From Ectocarpus siliculosus (lineage: Eukaryota > Sar > Phaeophyceae > Ectocarpales > Ectocarpaceae), in contig FN649740.1 in assembly GCA_000310025.1 (NCBI GenBank), forward strand, positions 3,649,774 to 3,713,773: a stretch of 64,000 nucleotides of DNA, given 5' to 3'. The position numbers and the translations under genes are program-made. Numbering within the stretch: the first letter of the stretch is position 1; each line of letters begins with the position of its first letter. This document shows positions 35,201 to 45,741 of this stretch, one piece after another. The notes beneath the pieces are model-generated. The model had not been told where the DNA came from, did not search any database, and worked only from the letters and a program-made list of their open reading frames with translations.

Positions 35201-38200
35201 GCCGATCCCCCTTCCTTTCATCGCCGCTGCTCTGGCTGTTGTCGTCGTCGCTGTCATCGTCCGAGCTCAAGACGGGCAGGTTCGCGACCACCTGTACCAC
35301 GTACAAGACGAGCACGTGTGTGTAAGGGAACAACGGACGCACTCGGCACTGCACACCTTCACTTCAACGACTCTCATCAATAACAGCAGTACTGCTTGTA
35401 TCGCGACCATTTGTCCTTGAATTCCGGTCGGGCACTAGTTAGTATCAACCCAGGGTAAACCCAGCTTCTTGTTTATTCAATAGAGAAGGCGACACTCCAA
35501 CTGTTCCTAGACCTTGCCTGGGCACAGCCTCCGTTTCCACCTAACGCCGTGCTCCCCTCTCCATTTGCCGCTTGATTGGATCTTCCGAGAGAAAAGAAGG
35601 CCGGCAGCAAGTCTGCCACTGTTGTAGAAGCTTGTCGAACGTCGTCTTCCGATGGAGGGCGACGCGCCAGAGTGTGCGTCAGAAGCTCCATGATGTCCTT
35701 GTGGATACCAGGCGTTCCTTCTTGTGGATACTTCAGCGTCAAGTGGGCAAACATGTACCACGGAGAGGTCTGCTCTGCCTGGTGCCTCAATACCCGGATA
35801 CCCTCCTTGCTTCGTGGCCGACTGCCCGTCGTCGCTGTATCGTCGCTCTTCACAGGCAACGTGCCTGGGCTGTCCGTCGCTGTAGCAGCAGCACTTCCAT
35901 CCAGCGCCGCCGTATCAGTTTCTCCCGTACTGCCCTGGCCGTTTATACTGTCGCCGTCCGCAGCGGTCGACGTAGGGGATACCCGCCCAAGTATCAGCAC
36001 GTCTTTTTGGGCACTGTGAACCTTTTCTCGGGCAGCCTTGACGACCGCGGCCTTCTGAGGGTCCTCGTCTACTTTCCTGTCCTTGATTTCCTGAAGCAGA
36101 GCCCTGTTAGACGTATGGCGCTTGTCTTCGCGGCGAAAGTTGTACGACCGGTGGTCTAGACTCCTGTGGAAATGTTTCTGGGCAAGTTCCTTCCAGCCAC
36201 CCTTAGCTTCTTCCCGCGCCACGCACCACTCCTCTTCCTTTAGCCTCAACCGCTTCAACACCACCGGAATCGCTACTGCTGGGTTCTTGCGCAACAGGTC
36301 GACAACTTCGGGCCCGTGATCTCCGTAGAGCCGAGATATTGTGCTGAGATGTAGCGCTCCGAGCGTGCGCCTGTCTAAGCGGTACTGGAATTGCGGCAAC
36401 ACTACATCACCGCCGTCTGGCCCACTTATGGATGAAGCCCCCTCCCGACTAGTCGCTGCGGGGGCCGCATTTTGCCCGAGAGCAGACCCCGCCGTGGCTC
36501 TTAACGCCTCGATCTCTTCTTCTGCCGGTTCAAGCCGAGCAATCGCCGAAGCTACACCGTCTATCAGCATGTCCAACTCGAAGCGCTCATCTTCAACCTT
36601 GAAAAGCTGCTCTTCGTTCGGGTTGCGCCGCATGTGTTTGAAGCTGCCGCTGTCTTCACTCCCGACCGGAACACTGACCCACGTGTCGTTCAGCACTGCG
36701 TCCTCGTTTGGACTCCGTCCGCTGCACGAGGTGACCTGATAATCTTGGGGTAGCTCGCGGTAGCTCGGAGTACACATCTTGGCGCTCTGGAAGTTGATCT
36801 CTGAGAGCCCCAAAGTGGGCATCGCGTCTCTGGGGGGTGGTTCCAACTTCCCCCGCCGGTAGACAAGATCCTTGAATTCGTCCATCAGGTCAAATCCGTC
36901 GTGGGCCTCGAACAGATCCTGTACCATATCCAGCAGTTCGTCCCGCCCCAAAATTTCGTTGCTGAACAAGTCGAGACACTTGAGGAACTCTGTCCAATCA
37001 GTGTCGTCTCCGCTCGACGACAGTACATCACGTGCTTGATCAAACAACTGGTTGGCGGGAGAGGTCTTGATGGTCCCTTGCGAGTCCATTGACGACCACC
37101 CTCGACCCCCAGCCCCGCCAGCGTCATCCGATTCTCGCGTGCGCTTTTTGGGCCCTTTGAAGACACCGTCGGGGCCAAGTTCGTAATCTTCAGCTTGAGA
37201 CCACATTTGGCGCCCCTTCCGGGCTTGCCTTCCACCGCGCTGAGTTTGCATGTGGTTGTTTCCAGCGTACGGGTTCCGGTCAGGTTCACTACCGGTCCCG
37301 CCGTTTGAATACTGCGAGCGTGACCCGTACCCACCATGATAGCCACGCTGGGTGTTGGTCCGACCCCGGCCGTAAGCGCGCTGCTCGCGCCACTCTTGTT
37401 CGTCGTCGTCACTCCTGTAAGTCGAGCTACTTCCCCCCAGCACTCGTTGCTGTGTTCGATGCCCGCGCGACTGACCCCGGGACGAATTTGCAGGCCTGGC
37501 TCGGCCATCGAGCCTGCCACGCTGGGATCCACCTTGAGGAGCGTGCGTAGAAAGGCGCTGCCCGCGCTGCCCGTTCAGCGCACGGCCCAGCCTAACTTCG
37601 GCTTCCACGGCAGCGCTATCAAGCCTCTCCTTGGCCTGCGCCTGGACGGTGTCCGGGAGAAAGTAGGTGAACTCCCTCAGCAGATCGGGTTCGTCGGCGA
37701 ACAGGTCGGTGATCTGCTCCAGCACATGATTGATACCTGAGTGCGTATCTGTAACGCGAAGCATGCCCCATGGGAAGTGGAAAAGAGCAGAACAAGGCAT
37801 CAGCTCTTCTACAACTTCACCAAGCGAAACAAGGGTATCCGCAATCGCACAGAGAGGCTGACGTTGTCGGGGCGGAAACATATAGGCACGCAAGGCAGGG
37901 CGACGGCGAACGGCGGCCGAGTAGGCACATGCACGTGCATGGGCAGGCGTAGTAGACGCCTGGGTCTACAGCCACAATTCAAACCAATACTGCTGCATGC
38001 ATGTCGTCCGGACGAGCACAATGAGCTTCTATGTAAATGTTTGTTTACCGCCTGCGTTTGAAGAGTACAGAATCAGCCGCATGCTTCCCGCCCCAGTTAC
38101 GTGATGGCAAGTTGCAAAATATAGGCCGGGTTACGGTCCAGTGATGAGAAAACTCTACTTCTTTGAGTGCAGCGAACTACAAACCAGCAACTACATAGCA

Positions 38201-39546
38201 AATTTTGGCATGACCGTTGCTCTCACCTTGTTGCTGTCGTTGGTACGTGTGCAGAATTTCAAGGAAGGCCTTGTATGTCCCAACGTCGTCCGAAAAACGT
38301 CTCTTGATCGTCGTTACATAGTGAATGGCATGGTCGAACTCCATCGCCCTTTCCTCGGGGTCGCTTTCTTCCCCAGATTGTACAGACATCACCGATCTAT
38401 CGCCATCACCTGCAGCATGCCCTGGGGCTGTGCCTCCGGCATTTTCTGTGTAGACGGTGGACAGAACAGAGAGACAAGGCGGCGTCTGTGATGTGTACCC
38501 TTATCACAAAAATAACAACCTGCTACGGGATTCTTGATTTGTATGCTAATGCCCAGGAAATTCAGAAATTCAGCAGCGGGCTAATACGCTAGTTCCTGAT
38601 GCAGTAGCGAAAGCAAGAGACCCAAGGGGACGAAATGCAGGAACAAACATGATCAACCTTTCCCCGAGAAGACTCCGTGTACGCCCACCAACTGAAATGG
38701 GCTTTGTGTGCAACCAACAGCCTGTTTACTTTACCAGATAACTACCTGTCATGCGTGCAAAGGAGGTGGACTGCTGGTGTTACTTGTAGAAGCAGATTAT
38801 CTGGTTTCTACCCGCGCGGGTAGGGATGTGAAAGTGAGCACCTTCCTTTGCCGCGCATTCTTCGTCCTCCATACGCTGTATGTCGTCAGGTTCTATCTTG
38901 AAGCCCTCCGGCAAAAACCTATTGAAGCGCAGAACAAGCGAATTTCGCCCCCGAAATAGTCTCGCGACCTCGACGATTACGTCTGGAGGTAGCATTTGCT
39001 TGGTCTTGAACCGCCCCATGATCGCCAGGAACTCATCGTAGATCTCAGGCTGATGGCGAAACTCGAGCTTCACGGCATCCAGGTAGTCCATAGCATCGTT
39101 CACAGTGAGCCAACGACCATTCCTTGGACTTAATCAACAGAACAAGGATCAAGGACCGAGGATAAGCAAAGAGTGAGTCCCGACGGCACCGCACGGAGTA
39201 CAAGTGGTACGGGTTTTTTATTATCCCTTGATCGAACAGCGGTGCTAGCGAGCACACATATTTACCTACGCTGTAATAACACACACGAAAATAGCCATTC
39301 TTGTGATGCGGCCCAACTTCATCTCTTGCCTTGTCCTTTTTACGCCCAGCCCGCACAGCACATAGAAGTAGCGTATCGGCCGCAAGTCACGTATATTCAA
39401 ATCTGTTCAGGTTTCACTGCATGGGGATGCATCTTCGACCGTGCGTACCATTGGCGGGAGTCCTGAGCTCCGGCCCGAGCGCCAACGGCTCCTTGAGAAG
39501 CCCCTGCCGCTGGCGGAGCGGCATGGTTACCATTGTCGCCCGCCAT
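32238..39546 (-). CDS. SIN3: SIN3 family transcriptional co-repressor scaffold
   Basis: Nuclear scaffold of the Sin3-histone deacetylase complex. Exons: 39449-39546, 38812-39122, 38227-38445, about 35510-37736, 34944-35291, 34113 to about 34220, 32578-32769, 32238-32420; about 1230 residues. PAH1 ([14 protein letters not shown] ... FNRFLPEGF) is in exon 2. PAH2 ([12 protein letters not shown] ... FLEILHTYQ, then [20 protein letters not shown]) is split by intron 3. PAH3 ([13 protein letters not shown] ... [15 protein letters not shown]) and the HDAC-interaction domain ([39 protein letters not shown]) are in the large exon 4. Exons 5-7 give the Sin3 C-terminal domain ([33 protein letters not shown]). 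The Ser/Gly/Arg-rich stretch between PAH2 and PAH3 is unusually long. The donor of exon 4 and acceptor of exon 6 are not settled; other junctions agree in phase. Confidence 0.92.
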
Positions 39547-41332
39547 TGTTCACTCGGCCACAGAGAAGCTGGTGGTTCGCGCCAGACTTCCCTACGTTCA
39601 GGTATGGTGTATCTCTTCCTGAGATCTCGGTCCGCCTGTCTGTGCTGTCTCTGGTTTGTAGCTGTACTTGTACCACGTGGTACCACATCTGATCTAGGCT
39701 GAGCTGCCTTGTCGGCAGCTCTCGGGGGGACCGCGGACTGCACATTGTCATGATCTCACGGGGGGTGGCTTGCCTGCTTGCCTCCGCATGCTGACTCTCT
39801 CACCCCTGGTCTCAGCGGCCCACACTCACTCCCGTTTTACGTTTATGGTTATTACTGCGGTAGCCTGTACCTGTGCCTCTCCGGATGATGCGGGAACTCG
39901 CTCCCGTTGATGAGTAGTATTCTCAAGACGCTCTACTTGCTTGTAGCCGGGTGCGAGCTGCGCTGTAATTTAGTACTAATATTAATACAATGCAGTCTCC
40001 TCTGCATACATACAACGTCGTCCAGCATTCGGTAAAATTGCATGTATGCTTGATGTATATGTTGTGTACAACACTAACTGTTGAACAATTGTAGCAGGCT
40101 GTACTGCTGTAGTGGGCCCTCAACAACTACAGTACTGCTGTACGATTGTAGCGCCGGTGGATTCGCCGGGCACAACCGGTGGTATTAATTAGGGGCCCAC
40201 ATGGCCCACTACTGAAACGTAACATAGTCTAAAACGGCGTAGTAGGTAGAGGTTCCTACGTACGTTCAAAGTAATTCCATGCCATGTTGTATTTGGGTTT
40301 CTTTATTGGGTTTTGATGAGAGGAGTGATATTGTGTACCCGGACGATGGCATCACGTAAATGACCAACAAGTTGAGAAAATAAATAATGCGTTCTGTCCT
40401 GCTCGCAATAAGAATCTACAGCGTCTCAACGATGAGCACAGGCTTACCGTATATGACACAAGATAACACACCCCCTTGACCGATTTTCAAAGATCGATTT
40501 CTCAACAGCAGGAAGACTCACAGCGCCGATAATGGCGGCGTTGGAACCGTCTCGTTGAGAGCTTTTGGAAAATGTATCATTTCGTTTATGTATCCTCTTC
40601 GTCGTCGAGTAATCGATCTTTGAAAATCGGGCCAGGGGGTGTGTTATCTTGTGTCATATACGGTAGTCTAGAGTGCTCTGCTGACAATTGTTGGGTATAT
40701 TGTACCAAGTAACGGGGGGGCCGAGCCGAGCCAGACACACACACACCACGCATTACTGACAAGATATCAAGTTCTATAGAAGAAGTACAGATGATGATCC
40801 AATGAGCCTCTCGACAGACAGGGGGGCCGGCACTCACTGCTGCTGCTGTGTTTCAGTATCGGTAAGAGAAATACTCCAGACAAGGTCCCAGACAGCAGCC
40901 AGACGTCGCAGGTGACATGTCGGACAAAGCTAGAGTGCACATTTTTCATACTACTGCTATATGAACGAGAGAGCCTATCATTCCAAGGATACATATGCAC
41001 ATGCATATACGAGGCGACAAAAAACGCAAAATAAAAAAGTAATCCTTGAAAGTTACATCGCTTACAAGTATTTTACTGTATTAAATCGTTTGACAAATCA
41101 AGCCACCTGACAATCCACAGGAAACACAGTAGAGAAGGTGATGGCTGGTCGAAAATATGTGATGTGATGTCTGTATCTATCTGGCCTATTTGCAATACAG
41201 CCCAATCAGGGTCTAATATTCGCTGCCTTGCGGTGAACTTGGCCAAACCTTTTCTCCGTGTATTCTACACTACTACTACTCCGTACACTCACTCGTGCTT
41301 CTAAACTAACTCAGTCAGGCGGTCTGCTCCAC
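39547..41332. other. Intergenic region between SIN3 and EFHB
   Basis: SIN3 and EFHB both run on the minus strand, so this region holds the SIN3 promoter and the EFHB 3' end. No exon was recognised. A MITE lies at 40447-40663, and ACTGCTGTA-type palindromic motifs cluster at 40101-40142. Confidence 0.45.
40447..40663. mobile_element. Tc1/mariner-like MITE with long terminal inverted repeats
   Basis: A 217-bp element with about 53-bp terminal inverted repeats. Both ends read CCGTATATGACACAAGATAA, continue into ACACACCCCC and end with CGATTTTCAAAGATCGATT; only a few bases differ. TA flanks both sides (40445-40446 and 40664-40665), the target duplication of Tc1/mariner-type elements. It has no coding capacity. 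Similar termini occur near 62607 and 63434. Confidence 0.85.
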
Positions 41333-44300
41333 TCAGTTATTCTCCTGCCGATGAAGAAAATCATTCAAGGCCCGCTGGAAGCCGACGATGGTGCATGTTT
41401 CCTCCCCGTTGACGACTTCGGCTTGTTCGCTCCCCACAGCATTTTCCCAAATCGATTGGAAGACCTGTAGGATGGACGTTCCAGTTGTCATGGAGCGCAC
41501 GAATCTGTCTTCTTACGGAAAAATAACACGACCACACCACCAACAACAACCCGTACGGTTAGTTTTCTGCAAAGGAAGACGGTGCACATCCTGGTCAACA
41601 ACACTATTCCATCTCACCTCAGCCGAGAAGGATTGGCCAATTGATTCGAACAGAGCGCGGAGTTCAACTTTGCCACGATTAACGAAGAATTCGGAGTCTT
41701 CAATTCCGAACTGGCTGAACTGACTGGGATTTACCAGATACCTGTTTTTTCAATGCAAAGGTTGCATGTTCATGACATGACAAGTGTTTGATCCAAGACA
41801 GTAACTTACAACCAACCGCGTTTCGTGGAAAGAGCGACTATGGGGGCAGATTCTATCGCCGTGCACCCAGGAACTACATGAACTTCTTGTCATCAGCAAA
41901 CCACGATTGATTCTGAGTACCAGCAGTAGAGATGCATGAACTGATTTCGTTCTCTGGTTGTGCTCTTGTTGCAATTGACCCGACTAGAACTTGAGTACCA
42001 AAGTAGGCGTGCCAAAACCGATGAAGAACGGCAATGGAACCAAAACGACGAAAAGTATTGTCCTCTGCTGCGTTTTACAGCGCTGATTCGGGGGGTGCGG
42101 GGAGCAATGGACGTAGCGTAGTGAAAGCTGCCGACCTTGATTTCGTGGAGAAGAAGGTATTCCGACTTGCCTGGCACTGGAGTCGTCTCCGTAGTTCTGA
42201 GTATCAGCCACCGAGCGCTGTGCATAAGGCTGGATGTCCGAGCGGATGCTTGGGACCCCAAATGCTCGCCCTTCTGCAATAGCGTTGCGGAAACCAGGCG
42301 TAATAGACTTGCCTAGATCGTTGTCTGGTTGTTGTTCTGCCCAGCTGTAGTTGCCTTCCACGCAGCTCCTCGCATCCCATTCGTTTGGTCCGCGCTTGAC
42401 CGCTTCTTTGCCGTACACATGCTGCGTTGCCAAACATCACAGCACATCACAATGCTGGGTTTTGCCCTATAGACCTCTAGCGAAATAAAGCCGGCAAAGA
42501 GAGATTTCACAAGAAAAAGTTACGGGCACCAAGGTTTAACTCTTCGCAAAATCAGTTTATGACAGTACGGCAGAGTCGAGAGCTTAGCTCTGCTGTTCGG
42601 ATACTCGAAATACCTTCCCAAGCTTTTTCCGAGGGTCATGGCCGAGGTTTTTTGCACGTCCAATAGTATCCTGCGTCTCCCTGAAGTCGTCTAGCTTCTT
42701 CGACACGAGCCTGCTGGGTTCACTTCCGCTGTCCAGACAAAGAGGAGATGCGAGACTTCCAGGACGGCCAAATCGATGGTTCTCGATATCCACGTCCCAG
42801 ATGTAACCGCGCCGACGTTGTTCCCCGGGTCCACATCTAGCGCCGCTTTCCTTGTTGCGAAGTGTTTATGTGGCAAGAAGGGTGATAGCGTTAATCTCAA
42901 GATAAGGCAGGACTTCAAAAAACACACATTTTCCGTCGCCTTGAAGCTCGTCGTTGTGATGGCTGTTTGGTAACATCTCGAGGGCTGTGGGCATTCTTTC
43001 TACTCATGCATGAAGGCAACTGGATCATCGAACAACAGGAGGAGTCCTAAACTGTAGTCGGCCACAGATGATCATGTCTTTAGTAGCACGCTGACCGCGC
43101 AAAACGGGTTCGTTGTCGGTTTGTACCTCTCGTGTCAACCCTATGGTCCCCGCAATCTCGAGTTCTCCCGCAGCATGACTGACACCCCTTCCTCCGCCCC
43201 ATCATGACGGAATGCAGCGAGGTGAGGGATGTAACAACGTGATCCGAATGACAACCAACTTCCAGCACCCCAAGACATCCGGCGAAGAATCAAGGTTGCG
43301 CTTGACTGATGTATCACTACGTGTTGTGGTCAGTGGTATGCGATACAAACGGTACCACATGCTACCTCATTTGCCCCACTTGTCAACCCCAGCGGCTATG
43401 CTTTGGGGATTACATTGATATACCTCCATGTCCACGGCTGATGGGTGTGGGTACAGCAAAGACTTGGCCGCCTCACTCTTGTCTGAGGAAACCCCGAACG
43501 TGAACGCATCGCTTTTGACCTGTTTCAGGGGCAACGGTGGTGGGAGTTGAATGTGCACTGCGAGTGTTAACCTCTTTACAATTGGGTCACTAGAGAAGGA
43601 AATATTTTATTCCAGGAGATATGCTTCAAACTGACAATGCGGCCTACACTGGCATCTTGAGTTGACTAGGACTCCGCACCAATAAATATACTGGCATGGA
43701 CAGGGAGTGCATAACGCGCCCAATCAACTCGTAAAACCGCAGAGCGACTTGCTGGAAAAACAGGCATGGACATCGTACCTTCGGTGGTAGCTGATGTCCC
43801 CGTTGGTAGCCCTTGCCCAAAGGTTCTCGCTTGGTGCTGCGATACACAGACTCGGCGAGTGCGAGCTTTAGCCGATTTACGTCCGTGTCCGCACCGGGCT
43901 GTCGTACAGGGACGGCAAAGTAATGGCTTTTGACTTTGTTCTCCGTTATTGTGAGGTGCTCTCTGTATTCTATTGCCTGGGGTTAATTTGTTAATTTGCT
44001 ATGCTCGCGATGTCTTGACTTTACAAACGTTCCGAGCTCTGCTAACATCTTCATATCCATTCTGGTCCAACTGACCAAACACAATATTAGTCTACCGAAA
44101 GTCTCCAAACAGTCAAAGTTGGTAGCAGGAGATATGTAGATGTGCCGGACAAACGAGTCGACCAACACCCGGCAGAGTCCACGGATCCCAATCACAGAGC
44201 CCACGGGTCCGATCGACACGCGCGACCAAGCAAAATAAAATGAAACACAAAGAATGAAAGGCCACCAATCAAGGTATTATGTCCTCGTCCCCCTACTACT

Positions 44301-44925
44301 GTACTGTAGGCTGGGTGCATTTCACCACCGGGTTTCATCAGCTGTGAATGCGCATGTACTCTACCATTTCCCCATATAAAACTATACCATATGTACCAGC
44401 AAATGTTCAAATACAATTGTAGGGGCTCAGATCAAGTCACCCCTGGCTACGGCAACATTGCTGTCGTAGTCTCCAGAAATATGCGCTCCAAAAACCAGAA
44501 CAACATCGAGCACTGTCCACGCCACATCGGGGGAAGGGCGTATAGTCTACTGCTAAATGCAGCAGCTACAGAGAGAGGTGCCCGTTCACAAATGTGTACG
44601 AAAATAATGTATGTATTGTATATAAAATTTTCATGTTTAGGGCGATCTGCTTCGTGCTGTATTCACCATCCCATACCTGAAGCCAGATGTCCCCGACGTG
44701 GTCACTTGCTTTTACTCCCCCGCTCCCGAAGGATATTTTGGGGTCGACATCTTGAGCGTCTCCAATCTGGCCAGGATGGAGAACACGCTGGCCGGGAGGC
44801 GACGTGCCAGAACGGCGCCACTTGCGTATTGCCTCCGGTGTCCCTGGCCTTTGCACCTCTCTAACGCAACTGGCTACGCCCCCTTCATTACGGTCATAAA
44901 CAATCCCTGCACGCGGTGGCATCAT
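41333..44925 (-). CDS. EFHB: EFHB/CFAP21-like flagellar protein without EF hands
   Basis: Homologue of EFHB (CFAP21), a microtubule inner protein of axonemal doublets. Seven exons join to 428 residues: 44677-44925, 43779-43976, 43424-43519, 42614-42850, 42171-42421, 41618-41741, 41333-41464. Family stretches are TPEAIRKWRRSG, REPLGKGYQRGHQLP, GEQRRRGYIW, RLVSKKLDDFRE, FGVPSIRSDI, NYGDD and a helical C-terminus (KVELRALFESIGQSFSAEVF). Animal EFHB has a pair of EF hands between the DDFRE and IRSDI regions; here that interval is NEWDARSCVEGNYSW and similar sequence, with no calcium-binding loop. The intron after 42171 uses a GC donor (AG|GCAAGT), supported by codon phase. The start is the first of two ATGs at 44925. 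The neighbour MNS1 is also a doublet inner protein. Confidence 0.82.
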
Positions 44926-45741
44926 CGTCGTCTAGCTCTTCACGAGAAATATCTGCACTGATCATCCGGCAGCGGACACATGCATGTATGTACGCTCTTG
45001 ATGCAAAACAAATGTAACCGCCGATGCGGCGTGATCGACGAAAGGATATTTTGATATTTTGACCATTTGATATTTTGAAGTTTCGCGAATTATTGTCGAA
45101 GCAGACCTACAGGCAAGCTCACACCCTGCACCAGCAAGGCAGGCTGCAGTGCGGACGGGGGTTAGTTCACCATTCTCATCATGACTACCCGAACAAGGGC
45201 ACCGCCGCGGATGACGGCTGCATATGTGGATCAGGTGCAGATCTTGAAAGAGGGGCCGATGGGCGGTTGGGCCGCACTCTCCTGCTCCCTGATATTATAA
45301 GCAGCTTTGTAGCTCAGCAGACCTACCTTGTACAGCTAGCATCAGCAGCTACCTTGTACAGCCTTCCTACCTTGTACAGCTAGCATCAGCAGGTGCATTG
45401 TACAGTTGACTTCCACGCTCTAAGGGCATGTGTGTACAGCAGTATGTACAAGTGCATCCGAGCTTTCAAGAAATTCCGACGTTTCTTTTTCTCCTCTGTC
45501 TCCATGCCCAGCTTCGATAACATCATCTACTGCTTTAGTGCTGCTGGAAATACAATGATTTATCCGTTTGTAGAGGCTGTCGGGCGGATTATATTGCCTT
45601 AGGCAGCTGTCATGAGTACATCTAGTATCCGTCTGTCTCATGTCTGCCAACAAGAGCACTTGTAACTCTGTACGCAGCGCTCACCTGTGTACCCAGTTGC
45701 CGATATAACGACATGATCCCCGCTGACCCATCAATCGGCAG
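44926..45741. promoter_or_regulatory. Divergent region between EFHB and MNS1
   Basis: Presumed shared promoter region of two flagellar genes. It contains repeated TATTTTGA-type units at 45048-45080 and a 44-bp-period repeat (CTACCTTGTACAGCTAGC) at 45323-45392. A noncoding or short coding first exon of MNS1 may lie here, because the first recognised MNS1 exon begins at a splice-acceptor-like site. Confidence 0.4.

Noticed and set aside
36885-37532. 215-codon minus-strand frame overlapping SIN3 exon 4 in another frame
   Set aside because: The SIN3 frame carries the PAH and HDAC-interaction domains; the alternative is a compositional shadow.
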